From assembly GCF_001511835.1 (NCBI RefSeq), contig NZ_LN997848.1, positions 3,500,001 through 3,564,000 of the forward strand: a DNA stretch of 64,000 bases, given 5' to 3'. The notes under the pieces are model-generated. The model did no database searches. It was not told where the DNA came from and saw only the letters and a program-made list of their open reading frames with translations. How positions within the stretch are numbered: the first letter of the stretch is position 1; the number at the start of each line of letters is the position of its first letter. Origin of the DNA: Magnetospirillum sp. XM-1 (GTDB lineage: Bacteria > Pseudomonadota > Alphaproteobacteria > Rhodospirillales > Magnetospirillaceae). Positions 17,807 through 26,945 of the stretch are shown here, piece after piece. A program made the position numbers and the translations under genes.

Positions 17807-19155
17807 TGCCCCACCGCGACACCAGCCGGGCCGTCGTCCAATCCGTCACCCGGGTGCGGCGGATGTTCACGTTGGGTCTGGTGACGGTGGGGTTCCTGTG
17901 GCTGTTCGTCATTCCCGCCTTCGATGTCTGGGAACGCTATAGCCGGGCCCGGGTCGAGGCGGAAATCCGTCTCGGCCTGGTGGCCGACCAGCTTTCCTCG
18001 TTCATCGCCGCCAATCTGGACATCTGGGAATTCGAAAGCGTCCGTCTGCCCTCGGTGGTGGCGGGCGTGCTGCGCGGCGGCACCAATCCGCCGTCGCGGC
18101 TGGCCTTCATCGACCTGGGCGGCACCATCAACGAATTTCCGGTCCGCGGCGAGGTGGGGCGCTTCAACCTCCATCTCGAGGATACCGTCACCGATGGCAA
18201 GCTGCCGGTGGGCCGCGTGGTGATGGAAGTGCCGCTGGACGAGGCGCTGCGGCCCGCCCTTCTGTCGGGCGGGCTGGGCCTTGCCTCCATGGCCCTGCTG
18301 CTGCTCCTGGCCCGGATGATCGGACGCAAGGCCCTGGACCGCTCGCTGGCGGTGATCGAGGAAACCACCGGCAGCCTGTCGCGGCGGGTGGACGAACTGG
18401 AAGAGGCCAGGACCCAGCTGGCCGCCCATTCGGCCCACTTGAAGATGGCCACCCAGGACATCACCCATGTGGCATTGCTGACCACCCACCACCTGCGCGA
18501 GCCGCTCAGGACCATCCTGTCCTACTCCCAATTGCTGGTGCGCTGGCACCAGACCGGCGCGGAAGGGGACGAGGGCATCGGCTACGTGGATTTTCTCAAG
18601 TCCGGCGTCACCCGCATGCAGGCGCAGTTGAAGGCGCTGTCCAGCTATCTCGGCCTGCGGGAGCGCGCCCTGGTTCCGGCCGCCGTTTCCCTGGAGGACG
18701 CACTCAAGGTCGCCGGACAAAGGCTCGACAACGCGGTCAGGCTGGAGTGGCGCCAGTTGCCCGAGGTGACGGCCGACGCCGAGATGATCGCCGACCTGTT
18801 CACCGAATTGCTGGCCCATGCCGTCCGCCATCGCCGCCCGGAGGCGCCGCCGGCCGTGTCCGTCAGGGCGCGCCCCCTGGACAGGGAGTGGGAAATCCGC
18901 TTCGACGACAACGGCCGCCCCATGGCCGAGCGCGACCCCGAACGCATGTTCCACCTGCTGGTCCACGCCGAGGGCGGCACCATGCATTCCGGTCTGGCGG
19001 CCGCCCGCCTGATGGCCTTCCTGCTGGGCGGGGCGCTGTGGGCCGAAGAGGGCGAGGATGGCCGGGGCGCCGTGCTGTGCGTCAGCCTGCCCGCCCAAAC
19101 CCTCGGCCGGCGTCAGGAGGCCGGCGCCAGAGCCGAGATGCTTTCCGCCGGATAA
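17806..19155 (+). CDS. Membrane sensor histidine kinase with degenerate ATP-binding domain
   Basis: 449 residues: a membrane helix at about 20-37, a periplasmic domain to about 158, a second helix at about 160-178, a coiled coil, and a phosphoacceptor domain with [12 protein letters not shown] (His near residue 228). In the ATPase domain the N-box reads [14 protein letters not shown], with His where Asn is expected, and the G2 region reads [10 protein letters not shown] instead of GLGL. Catalysis may be lost or altered. The start overlaps the binding-protein gene by one base. It is clearly paralogous to the kinase at 53165-54622, whose motifs are intact. No response regulator is adjacent. Confidence 0.8.
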   Translation: MPHRDTSRAVVQSVTRVRRMFTLGLVTVGFLWLFVIPAFDVWERYSRARVEAEIRLGLVADQLSSFIAANLDIWEFESVRLPSVVAGVLRGGTNPPSRLAFIDLGGTINEFPVRGEVGRFNLHLEDTVTDGKLPVGRVVMEVPLDEALRPALLSGGLGLASMALLLLLARMIGRKALDRSLAVIEETTGSLSRRVDELEEARTQLAAHSAHLKMATQDITHVALLTTHHLREPLRTILSYSQLLVRWHQTGAEGDEGIGYVDFLKSGVTRMQAQLKALSSYLGLRERALVPAAVSLEDALKVAGQRLDNAVRLEWRQLPEVTADAEMIADLFTELLAHAVRHRRPEAPPAVSVRARPLDREWEIRFDDNGRPMAERDPERMFHLLVHAEGGTMHSGLAAARLMAFLLGGALWAEEGEDGRGAVLCVSLPAQTLGRRQEAGARAEMLSAG

Positions 19156-19276
19156 GGCGGGCCGGATCACCGGCGATGCGCCGGGGGATTGCCTCGCGGG
19201 CGGCTCGGTGCCATGTTTCAGGCTCGAACGTGTACGGGGGCCCAGGCGCCCCTTGTTGGATGCAGGGACATCATTC

Positions 19277-20251
19277 ATGAAGCTGGTGATCAATGGCGAG
19301 GAGCGGAGCTTTTCCGCCACCATGACCGTCGAGGCCCTGTTGGGCGAATTGGGCGTCGATTCCCGCAAGGTGGCGGTGGAGCGCAATCTGGAGATCGTTC
19401 CCAAATCCTCCTACGCCCAGGTGGCGGTGAATGACGGCGACAAGCTGGAAATCGTCGCGTTCATCGGCGGCGGCTCGGATGCGGCCGATACCTTCACCGT
19501 GGCGGGCAAGACCTTCACCTCGCGGCTGCTGGTCGGCACCGGCAAGTACAAGGATTTCGAGGAAACCGCCGAAGCCATCGAGGCCTCGGGCGCCGAGATC
19601 GTCACCGTGGCGGTGCGCCGGGTGAACCTGTCCGACCCGTCCAAGCCCATGCTGGTGGATTACGTCAGCCCCAAGAAGTACACTTTCCTGCCCAACACGG
19701 CGGGCTGCTACACCGCCGACGAATCGGTGCGCACGCTGCGCCTGGCGCGCGAGGCGGGGGGCTGGAACCTGGTCAAGCTCGAGGTGCTGGGCGACCAGAC
19801 CACGCTCTACCCCAACATGCCCGAGACCCTGAAGGCCGCCGAGGCCCTGATCAAGGACGGGTTCGAGGTGATGGTCTACTGTTCCGACGACCCCATCCAG
19901 GCCAAGATGCTGGAAGACATGGGCTGCGTCGCCATCATGCCGCTGGGTTCGCTGATCGGCTCGGGCCTAGGCATTCTCAACCCCACCACCATCCGCATCA
20001 TCAAGGAGAGCGTGAAGGTCCCCGTCCTGGTGGACGCCGGCGTCGGCACCGCGTCCGATGCGGCGGTGGCCATGGAACTGGGCTGCGACGGCGTTCTGAT
20101 GAACACCGCCATCGCCCATGCCCGCGATCCGGTGCGCATGGCCCGCGCCATGAAGCTGGCCATCGAGGCCGGGCGGCTGTCCTATCTGGCGGGGCGCATG
20201 CCGAAGAAGAGCTATGCCGACCCCTCGTCCCCCACCTCCGGCCTCATCTGA
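19277..20251 (+). CDS. thiG: Fused ThiS-ThiG thiazole synthase
   Basis: 324 residues. Residues 1-66 are a ThiS sulfur-carrier domain ([22 protein letters not shown] style) ending in Gly64-Gly65-Gly66; ThiG starts about residue 72 with [23 protein letters not shown]. The ThiG Schiff-base lysine is in [11 protein letters not shown], and the glycine-rich phosphate-binding loops are present ([25 protein letters not shown]). Together they make the thiamin thiazole from deoxyxylulose phosphate. In free ThiS the terminal Gly-Gly is thiocarboxylated; here it is internal with no stop codon. The start at 19277 has AGGGA 8 bp upstream. Such fusions are known in some proteobacteria. Confidence 0.93.
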   Translation: MKLVINGEERSFSATMTVEALLGELGVDSRKVAVERNLEIVPKSSYAQVAVNDGDKLEIVAFIGGGSDAADTFTVAGKTFTSRLLVGTGKYKDFEETAEAIEASGAEIVTVAVRRVNLSDPSKPMLVDYVSPKKYTFLPNTAGCYTADESVRTLRLAREAGGWNLVKLEVLGDQTTLYPNMPETLKAAEALIKDGFEVMVYCSDDPIQAKMLEDMGCVAIMPLGSLIGSGLGILNPTTIRIIKESVKVPVLVDAGVGTASDAAVAMELGCDGVLMNTAIAHARDPVRMARAMKLAIEAGRLSYLAGRMPKKSYADPSSPTSGLI

Positions 20252-20264
20252 GGAGCCCGATACC

Positions 20265-20363
20265 ATGAACATGGAAGCCTTCCTCGACAACGTGATGGTC
20301 TACGGCTTCTGGATCGGCCTGGGCTTCGGGGCGTCCTGGCTGATTCGCAAGCTGGTCGGATGA
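20265..20363 (+). CDS. Small single-span membrane peptide (32 aa)
   Basis: A 32-codon frame starting at an ATG 13 bp after thiG, with AGGAG about 9 bp upstream (it overlaps the thiG stop). Its stop overlaps the start of the next gene in ATGA. The product has a hydrophobic segment (VMVYGFWIGLGFGASWLI, about residues 10-27) capped by basic residues RK, typical of a single transmembrane helix. Coupling on both sides argues for real translation. Function unknown. Confidence 0.6.
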   Translation: MNMEAFLDNVMVYGFWIGLGFGASWLIRKLVG

Positions 20364-21055
20364 GCCGCAACCTCGTCCTGCTGCCCGGCCTGCTCAACGA
20401 CCACCGGCTGTGGTCGGCCCAGGCGGCCGCCCTGGCCGGACTGGCCGAGGTGATGGTCGGCGACCTGACCCAGGACGATACGCTCGGCGCCATGGCCGGG
20501 CGGGTGCTGGCGGCGGCGCCCGCCACCTTCGCCCTGGCCGGGCTGTCCATGGGCGGCTACGTGGCCATGGAGATCATGCGCCAGGCCCCCCATCGGGTGG
20601 AGCGCCTGGCCCTGCTCGACACCACGGCGCGGCCCGATCTGCCCGAACAGACCCAGCGCCGCAAAGACGCGATCGAACTGGCCCGCGCGGGCGGCTTCGA
20701 CAAGATCATGCCGACCATGCTGCCCCTGCTGCTGCATCCCGACCATCTGAAGGACGAGGCCATCACCGGTCTGGCCAAGGACATGGCCAGAATGGTAGGG
20801 GCCGATTCCTTCGCCCGCCAGCAGGCCGCCATCATGGCGCGCCCCGATTCCAGGGATTCGCTGTCCGCCATCGCCTGCCCCACCCTGGTGCTGTGCGGCG
20901 CCGAGGATACCCTGACGCCTCCCGACCGCCATGACGAGATGGCGGCGCTGATCAAGGGGGCCCGGCGGGTGAACATCCCCCATTGCGGCCACCTGTCGCC
21001 CATGGAGCGGCCCGACGCGGTCAGCGCCGCGCTACGGGCGTGGCTGTCGCCGTAA
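20360..21055 (+). CDS. Alpha/beta hydrolase
   Basis: 231 residues with the alpha/beta hydrolase layout: an early LLPGLLNDHRLW oxyanion region, the nucleophile elbow GLSMGGY near residue 62, an acidic residue in LVLCGAEDTLTPP, and the catalytic histidine in IPHCGHLSPMERP. The substrate cannot be named; small esters are typical. It is the last gene of the thiSG unit, overlapping the small membrane peptide by 4 bp, and is convergent with the next kinase gene 4 bp away. Confidence 0.85.
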   Translation: MSRNLVLLPGLLNDHRLWSAQAAALAGLAEVMVGDLTQDDTLGAMAGRVLAAAPATFALAGLSMGGYVAMEIMRQAPHRVERLALLDTTARPDLPEQTQRRKDAIELARAGGFDKIMPTMLPLLLHPDHLKDEAITGLAKDMARMVGADSFARQQAAIMARPDSRDSLSAIACPTLVLCGAEDTLTPPDRHDEMAALIKGARRVNIPHCGHLSPMERPDAVSAALRAWLSP

Positions 21056-21059
21056 ATCC

Positions 21060-22382
21060 TCAGCCGCCAAGGGGAAAGCTCAAGGTGAAGGTGGCCCCCT
21101 GTCCGGGAGTGCTCGCCACCGAGGCCGACCCGCCGTGGCGCTCGACGATGCGCTTGACCAGATAGAGCCCCAGGCCGGTTCCCGGCGTGTGCTCCACCGT
21201 GCTGGAGCGGTAATATTTCTCGAAGACGCGTGGCAGATCCGCCGGCTCGATCCCCGCGCCATGATCGACCACGCGGACCATGGCCCTGTCCTCCTGCCGG
21301 CTTATCTGCACCTCGATGGAGGCCGAGGGCGGCGAATACTTGCTGGCGTTGCCCAGCAGGTTGGAGAACGCCACGGCCAGGAGGTCCCTGTCGCCGCAGA
21401 CGGTCACCGTCTCGGTTTGGGACAGGCGGATCGGCCGTGAAGGCGTCAGGTCCGTGATGTCCGTCACCGCCGATTCCACCAGGGCCCGGAGATCGACCGG
21501 CGTATGGCGGAATTCGCTGGAGGCGATCTCCAGCCAATCGTCGTCGGTCAGCATGTCGATCATGTGATCCATGCGCCGGACGGCGCGGAAGACCTTGTCG
21601 GTCTCGGTCCCGGTATCACCCTCGCCCTGGGACGTGAGCGCGAGGACCGAGGCGGCCCCCGAAATGATGCCGAGCGGAGTGCGGAATTCGTGGCTGACCA
21701 TGGCCATGAAGTTGCGTTGCTCCTGGACCGCCTTGCGCTGGATGTCGAGGGCGCTGCGGATCTGCCGGTTGGTTTCCTGCAGCGCCAGTTCCGTCCGCTG
21801 CAACCGGCCGATCAGCGCGCCGCGATTGGCGTGGAAGGTGGCGGCAGCGAAGAACAGGATGGTGCTGAGGCCGAGATTGCAGAGAACCGCAAACACCGTC
21901 TTGTGGGTCAGGTCGTAGAGTTCGGGAAAGACCTGCCCGAAGGCCGCCGCGACGGACATGGACACCAGGCCCGCGATGCTGACCGTCAGCCACGCCATCG
22001 TATCCCAGGAAAGCCCGAGCAGGATCACCGAGCAGACCGGAACCAGGAAGATCCAGTGGATGACCGGCGACGCGTCTCCCCCCGTCAGGGCGCTGTTGGA
22101 GAGGATGGCGACGAACAGGCAGTTGGCCAGGAACAGGTTGCCGGTCAGGCGATAGCCGCCGAAAGCGCGGAAAGAAGCCAGCAACGCCAGGATGATGATG
22201 AAACAGGCCGACATCAGGACCACGCCGACGGGATAGCCGATTCCCAGCGACACCATGACGTAGACCACCGAGTAGATGGAGGTGATCAGACAGATCTGGA
22301 TCATCAGGCGATCTTTGATCGCCTGATCGTCGGCCGCATCATGGCGGACCGGCAGAAGCCGCCTGACGATTTGTTCCATCAT
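21060..22382 (-). CDS. Multi-span membrane sensor histidine kinase
   Basis: About 440 residues. Five or six hydrophobic helices fill residues about 30-180, then a short coiled coil, a HisKA domain with MVSHEFRTPLG (His near 230), and an intact HATPase domain (N-box FSNLLGNASKYSPP, DHGAGIEP, GTGLGLYLVKRI). It should autophosphorylate on histidine in response to a membrane or redox cue. I favour the paired ATGs at 22382/22379 over 22442, which lacks a ribosome site. No response regulator is adjacent, so it is an orphan. Confidence 0.85.
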   Translation of the reverse strand: MMEQIVRRLLPVRHDAADDQAIKDRLMIQICLITSIYSVVYVMVSLGIGYPVGVVLMSACFIIILALLASFRAFGGYRLTGNLFLANCLFVAILSNSALTGGDASPVIHWIFLVPVCSVILLGLSWDTMAWLTVSIAGLVSMSVAAAFGQVFPELYDLTHKTVFAVLCNLGLSTILFFAAATFHANRGALIGRLQRTELALQETNRQIRSALDIQRKAVQEQRNFMAMVSHEFRTPLGIISGAASVLALTSQGEGDTGTETDKVFRAVRRMDHMIDMLTDDDWLEIASSEFRHTPVDLRALVESAVTDITDLTPSRPIRLSQTETVTVCGDRDLLAVAFSNLLGNASKYSPPSASIEVQISRQEDRAMVRVVDHGAGIEPADLPRVFEKYYRSSTVEHTPGTGLGLYLVKRIVERHGGSASVASTPGQGATFTLSFPLGG

Positions 22383-22466
22383 GTTCAGAAGGCGTCTCTC
22401 CCCGACCTCGAATACCCCGGCACGATACCGGGGATTCCCCATCTTGAGGAGAGGGATATTAATACT

Positions 22467-23096
22467 TCAGTCGAGCATGACCGTTCCCGGACAATTGTCG
22501 TTCCCGACCTCGGCGGCCGGGCATGGGATGGGCGAGAGTTCCTTGTCCAGGCAGATACGGATCTCCGCCAGCCTTTTTCCCCGGCACTTCACGGTAAGGG
22601 ATTGCGGCGGAACCGGCCAATTCCGCTTCAGATCGGACACCCGGATGCGCCCGCCCCCGCCGGCCCGGAGCGAAGGCGCCAGTCCGAAGGCCGCCACCGC
22701 CCGGTTGATCTTGTCGAAATACTCGTCCTGGCGGCTGGTGACGCACGATCCGTGCTTGTTCCATTCATGCTGGCGCAGCCCCGGGCCGATCATCACCCTC
22801 GACGCCTCGTCCACGGCGGCGGAGGGCCTGACCGGGTCCACCGCCTGACAGCATTGCGGCCATTGTCCCCCGGAATATTGCGGCCACAGCCCATGCACCA
22901 CGAAGCCGTATTCGGCGCCCGCGCCGCATTGCTGCGGGTTGCGGCGGCCGGCCTGGGTATCGCAAAAGGCCGGCGCCCAGGACAGGCTGAGCAGATAGTA
23001 GTCGAACCGCCCCGCGACGCCCCGCACCGGGCCGCACTGCTCAGCCCAGGCGGCGATGGGAAAAAGAAGTCCGGCAACGATCACGAGAATCTTCAT
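22467..23096 (-). CDS. Secreted ribonuclease T2-family protein
   Basis: 209 residues with a signal peptide (MKILVIVAGLLFPIAAWA, cleaved about residue 18). Both T2 active-site motifs are present: CAS I FVVHGLWPQ with His68, and CAS II HEWNKHGSC. Paired cysteines in the mature part would form disulfides. It should degrade RNA in the periplasm or outside the cell, perhaps for phosphate or nucleotide scavenging. It is on the same strand as the preceding kinase, 84 bp apart, and divergent from the unknown gene at 23227. Confidence 0.9.
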   Translation of the reverse strand: MKILVIVAGLLFPIAAWAEQCGPVRGVAGRFDYYLLSLSWAPAFCDTQAGRRNPQQCGAGAEYGFVVHGLWPQYSGGQWPQCCQAVDPVRPSAAVDEASRVMIGPGLRQHEWNKHGSCVTSRQDEYFDKINRAVAAFGLAPSLRAGGGGRIRVSDLKRNWPVPPQSLTVKCRGKRLAEIRICLDKELSPIPCPAAEVGNDNCPGTVMLD

Positions 23097-23226
23097 CCCA
23101 AGCCGTCCGTCTGGAGACCTTTCCGCTTGTTTACGATTGCCCGGCCTGGAAAGCAATCGGAGCGCGAATTACATTCTTAAGAAATGGATGATAACATCCG
23201 TGCCGGAATATTCGCCGAGGTGAGTG

Positions 23227-24000
23227 ATGACGGGCCGTGGGCCGGAACATCTGCGCAAGACCACCAACGTGGTCCTCGACGCCCTGGTCAGGGCGGCGGA
23301 ACAGGCGTTGCACGGCCACGCCATCGACATGCGCACCCTGGAAGCCCTGGTGGCCGAACTGAAGGATTCCGTCGCCTTCGACGATTTCTACCACCGCTCC
23401 TACCGCGAGCTGATGGAGGTGGTGGAAGGCGAAAACATGGAGCAGCGCCGTACCAACGCCTTCGGCCGGCTGATGCTGCACCCCCTGTCGTCGCTGTTCT
23501 CCGAAGACCGCCTGGACCGGGTGCTGATCCCCAACATCTTCTCGTTCCTGCACATGGTGCTGGGCGACGAGGAAGCGGTGGCCGCCGAGCGCTGCAACAC
23601 CATCGTCAAGACCTTGAAGGACGACCTGGGCGACCATTTCACCTGGGACGCCTTCTATGCCGATGCCGAGGCCAAGGTCATTCTGTGGCACGTCCTGGTC
23701 AAGATCGCAGCCTCGTTCAAGCGCTACGATCTGCGCAAGGACTGGTTCATCAAGCTGATGCAGTACCGTCCCACCACGGTCAGCCTGGCGTCCAACGCCT
23801 TCGTCACCAAGGAGCACAGCCCCTACGACGACCCGATCCAGTTCGGCGAGCGGGAGTTCTGCATGTTCTTCCACGCCATGTTCGATCCGCTGCAGAACCT
23901 GGACCGCAAGGACGAGGCCGCCTTCCACAAGGAATTCGGCACCGACCCCCACCACCTGATCGGCGGCTTCCTGGTCAATCTCGCCACCTGCGTGATCTAG
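23227..24000 (+). CDS. Conserved-looking protein of unknown function (257 aa)
   Basis: I do not recognise this family. It is a soluble, helix-rich, His/Asp/Phe-rich protein with no signal peptide and no membrane segment. Noticeable stretches are FDDFYHRSYRELMEVVEGE, DHFTWDAFYADAEAKVILWHVLVKI and REFCMFFHAMFDPLQN. The repeated His, Glu and Asp would suit metal binding, but no known motif fits. GAGGTG lies 6 bp before the ATG at 23227. It precedes rubrerythrin on the same strand by 92 bp. Codon use looks native. Confidence 0.7.
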   Translation: MTGRGPEHLRKTTNVVLDALVRAAEQALHGHAIDMRTLEALVAELKDSVAFDDFYHRSYRELMEVVEGENMEQRRTNAFGRLMLHPLSSLFSEDRLDRVLIPNIFSFLHMVLGDEEAVAAERCNTIVKTLKDDLGDHFTWDAFYADAEAKVILWHVLVKIAASFKRYDLRKDWFIKLMQYRPTTVSLASNAFVTKEHSPYDDPIQFGEREFCMFFHAMFDPLQNLDRKDEAAFHKEFGTDPHHLIGGFLVNLATCVI

Positions 24001-24092
24001 GGCTGGACCCTATCCATATTCCCCCCCGGACTCGGCTGCGATAGGATCCGCCCCGATCCGGCTTGGACCGGAACCGATCGAGGGGGAAAATG

Positions 24093-24593
24093 ATGACGAC
24101 CAACGACAATCTCGCCGCGGCCTTCGCGGGCGAAAGCCAGGCCAACCGGAAGTATCTCGCCTTCGCCGAGGCCGCCGCCAAGGACGGCCTGCCCGAGATC
24201 GCCAAGCTGTTCCGCGCCGTCGCGGCGGCCGAGACCATTCACGCCCACGCCCATCTCCGGGCCATGGGCGGTGTCAAGGCGACGGCCGAGAACCTGCGCG
24301 AGGCCATCTCCGGCGAGAAGCACGAATTCGAGGAAATGTATCCCGACTTCATCGCCACCGCCGAGGCCGAGGGCGCCCGTCAGGCGCTGCTGGCCATGCG
24401 CCACGCCATGGCGGTGGAGAAGGTTCACCACGGCCTGTTCCTGGACGCCCTGGCCGCCATCGAGGCCGGTCACGACTTGCCCGAGGGCGAGATCCACGTC
24501 TGCGCCATCTGCGGACACACGGTGATCGGCGAGGCGCCGGACCAGTGCCCGGTCTGCAACGCCAAGGCGGGAAAGTTCTCCGCGGTCGCGTGA
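24093..24593 (+). CDS. Rubrerythrin
   Basis: 166 residues. The N-terminal ferritin-like four-helix bundle carries diiron ligands (ESQANRKY, ETIHAHAH, EKHEFEEMY, EKVHHGLF). The C-terminal rubredoxin-like iron site is CAICGH...CPVCN. Rubrerythrin reduces hydrogen peroxide in anaerobes and microaerophiles. AGGGGGAAA precedes tandem ATGs at 24090 and 24093; spacing favours 24093. It probably has its own promoter in the 92-bp spacer and is convergent with the kinase that follows. Confidence 0.93.
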   Translation: MTTNDNLAAAFAGESQANRKYLAFAEAAAKDGLPEIAKLFRAVAAAETIHAHAHLRAMGGVKATAENLREAISGEKHEFEEMYPDFIATAEAEGARQALLAMRHAMAVEKVHHGLFLDALAAIEAGHDLPEGEIHVCAICGHTVIGEAPDQCPVCNAKAGKFSAVA

Positions 24594-24624
24594 TCGATTT
24601 TGGCCAACGGGCCGGGCGGCGATG

Positions 24625-26013
24625 TCAGCCCGGCCCCGACGGCGACCGAAGGGCCAGGCTCACCCGCGTTCCCCGCCCCACCTCGCTTTCCACCACCACC
24701 GAACCATCGTGCAGTTCGGCGATGGCCTTGACGATGGCCAGCCCCAGCCCGATGTGCCCGCCGCCGGTCTCGCGCGCCCGGTCGACGCGGAAGAAGCGGT
24801 CGAACAGCCGGGGAATATAGGTGGAGGGAATGCCGCACCCGGTATCGCTGACCGCGATCCGCACCAGATCCCCGTCGCGTTCGGCTTCCATGACGATCCG
24901 CCCGCCCGGCGGCGTGTAGCGCACCGCGTTGGCCACCAGGTTGATGACGGCGCGGCGCAGCAGCACCCGGTCGCCCTGGGCGTCGAGGCTGGGCTGGGAA
25001 GCGGAGACGGTCAGACTGATGCCGGCTTCCGCCGCCAGCGGGTCGTAGAACTCGCGCACCGCCTCCAATTCGGCGACGATATCCAGCGGCTCGCGGTTGA
25101 CGGTGACCGACTGGTTCTCGACGCGCGACAGAAACAGCAGGCGCTGGACCATGTCCGACAAGGCGGTCAGTTCCTCGCGCACCGATTCCAGCACCTCGCG
25201 GTATTCGCCGGCCGGCCGTTCGGCGGTGAGCGCCACGTCGATCTGGCTGGTCATGACGCCCAGCGGCGTGCGCAGTTCGTGGGCGATATCGTCGGTGACC
25301 TGCGCCACCCGGTCGAACGACACCTGCAGGCGGTCGAGCATGGCGTTGAAGCTGACGCCCAGGGGACGCAGCTCGTGGGGCAGGTTGCCCGCCTCGATAC
25401 GCCGGCCCAGGGTCGCCCCGCCGACCGCCCTGACCGTCTCGGCCAGATTCTGCAGCGGCCGGATGCCGTGGCGGACGATGTGGTAGCCCGCGAATCCGCT
25501 CAGGATCAGCGCCACCAGCGAGGCCAGCCACAGCCGTCCGCCGGTGGGGGCCAGCAGCCGGAATTCCGAGGCCTCCGACGCCACCTGGACGGTCATGGGG
25601 ACGTCGCCGCCGCTGGACCGGCTTACGACCCAATACTGGCGGTCAGACTGGCCGCGCACCAGGGCCGGCCGCCCGCCCATCGCCGCCCCCAGATCGGGAA
25701 ATTCGGCGCTCATGCCGTGGATCTCGGCCAGGGTCTTGCCGTCACCCCCCAAAATGCGGACCAGCCCCGGCGCATCGGCCGGTAACAGCACGGGCAGGCT
25801 GGGAGGTTGGCCCGAACCGGCGGCCATGCCCACCTTGAGCGCCAGGTACTCCGCCCGGGCGATGACATATTGCTCCTCCTGGGCGGACAGCACCGGCGCC
25901 AAGGTGAGATAGGTGAACACCGCCTTGGCCAGCAGGGTCGCCACCGAGGTGAAGATGAACAGAATGGTCAGGCGCCCGGCGATGGAGCGGAAGGCCCGGG
26001 GCAGCATGCTCAT
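24625..26013 (-). CDS. Sensor histidine kinase of an OmpR-type two-component system
   Basis: 462 residues in the heavy-metal/CusS-like layout: a first membrane helix at about 14-36, a periplasmic sensor to about 165, a second helix, HAMP ([25 protein letters not shown]), HisKA with [14 protein letters not shown] (His near 243), and an intact HATPase ([31 protein letters not shown]). It overlaps the response regulator gene by 4 bp (ATGA). The stimulus is unknown; the metal suggestion rests only on general similarity. Confidence 0.9.
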   Translation of the reverse strand: MSMLPRAFRSIAGRLTILFIFTSVATLLAKAVFTYLTLAPVLSAQEEQYVIARAEYLALKVGMAAGSGQPPSLPVLLPADAPGLVRILGGDGKTLAEIHGMSAEFPDLGAAMGGRPALVRGQSDRQYWVVSRSSGGDVPMTVQVASEASEFRLLAPTGGRLWLASLVALILSGFAGYHIVRHGIRPLQNLAETVRAVGGATLGRRIEAGNLPHELRPLGVSFNAMLDRLQVSFDRVAQVTDDIAHELRTPLGVMTSQIDVALTAERPAGEYREVLESVREELTALSDMVQRLLFLSRVENQSVTVNREPLDIVAELEAVREFYDPLAAEAGISLTVSASQPSLDAQGDRVLLRRAVINLVANAVRYTPPGGRIVMEAERDGDLVRIAVSDTGCGIPSTYIPRLFDRFFRVDRARETGGGHIGLGLAIVKAIAELHDGSVVVESEVGRGTRVSLALRSPSGPG

Positions 26014-26684
26014 CCCGCGTCGTCCAGGGCGTAGCCGACACCCCGCACCGTCTTGATCAGGCGGCGCTCGAAGGGATCGTCTACCTTGATGCGCAGACGG
26101 CGGATATGGACGTCCACCACGTTGGAATCGCCGTCGAAATTCATGTCCCAGATCTGCTGGGCGATGTAATGGCGCGACAGGATCTCGCCCGGCCGCCGCG
26201 CCAGGAGATGCAGCAGGGCGAATTCCTTGGGCGTCAGGTCCAGACGGGTCTCGCCGCGAAAGGCGCTCATGCGGGCGGGCTCCAGCTTCAGGTCGCCGAC
26301 GGTCAGGACGTCGGGCTGGCGCACCGGACCGCGCCGCAGGATGGTCCTGATCCGGGCGAGGAGTTCGGCGAAGGCGAAGGGCTTGGGCAGGTAGTCGTCC
26401 GCCCCCAGTTCCAGGCCCTTGATGCGGTCGCTGACGCCATCGCGGGCGGTCAGGAACAGGGCCGGCACCTGCACTCCCCTGCCCCGCAGTTCCGACAGCA
26501 CGGACCAGCCGTCGCGCCCCGGCAGCATGACATCGAGGATAAGCAGGTCGTACTCGCTGATCAGCGCCATGCCCAGGCCGTCGTCACCGCTGGCCGCCAC
26601 GTCCACCACGAAGCCGTGCTCGCGCAGGCCCTTGGCGGTGAATTCGGCGATCTTACGCTCATCTTCAACCAGCAGGACCTTCAT
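26010..26684 (-). CDS. OmpR/PhoB-type response regulator
   Basis: 224 residues. The receiver starts [15 protein letters not shown], has the phosphoacceptor aspartate in [15 protein letters not shown], and ends with [12 protein letters not shown] winged-helix DNA-binding domain follows ([48 protein letters not shown]). GGGAG lies just before the ATG at 26684; an upstream in-frame start at 26777 has no ribosome site. It is the first gene of the two-component operon. Confidence 0.95.
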   Translation of the reverse strand: MKVLLVEDERKIAEFTAKGLREHGFVVDVAASGDDGLGMALISEYDLLILDVMLPGRDGWSVLSELRGRGVQVPALFLTARDGVSDRIKGLELGADDYLPKPFAFAELLARIRTILRRGPVRQPDVLTVGDLKLEPARMSAFRGETRLDLTPKEFALLHLLARRPGEILSRHYIAQQIWDMNFDGDSNVVDVHIRRLRIKVDDPFERRLIKTVRGVGYALDDAG

Positions 26685-26846
26685 GGTTTCGCTCCCAGTC
26701 CCCTCTGAGCCAACTTTAATTCTGATGTCATGCTGGCGCAATCTGGCCCGTTTAAGCTTGTCCGCGCGATACACCAATGCGACATCGAACCATAGTGTTC
26801 ATGGCTGCGATTGATGCTCGCTTTTGTGATCCACTTTGTCCTCTGT

Positions 26847-26878
26847 GGCGCCTACCCTCGTGGTAGGCGCCCTTTTTT
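26847..26878 (+). terminator. Strong plus-strand intrinsic terminator with no plus-strand gene before it
   Basis: GGCGCCTACC (26847-26856) pairs perfectly with GGTAGGCGCC (26862-26871) around a 5-nt loop, followed by six T residues (26873-26878). Both flanking genes are on the minus strand; the nearest plus-strand gene ends 2.2 kb upstream. It may end a small RNA transcribed from the 160 bp before it. Confidence 0.8.
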
Positions 26879-26889
26879 CATGAATTCGG

Positions 26890-26922
26890 CACAAAACAGG
26901 GGCACCGGTTTCCCGATGCCCC
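26890..26922 (-). terminator. Terminator after actP
   Basis: GGGGCA (26899-26904) pairs with TGCCCC (26917-26922), with further CGG/CCG pairing inside. On the minus strand the stem is followed by TGTTTTGTG. It lies 24 bp after the actP stop. Confidence 0.6.
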
Positions 26923-26945
26923 CGCCTTGAGGTCGAATCCACGCC

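Noticed and set aside
19156..19276. Possible TPP riboswitch upstream of thiSG
   Set aside because: The conserved CUGAGA and ACCUGA thi-box segments are absent.
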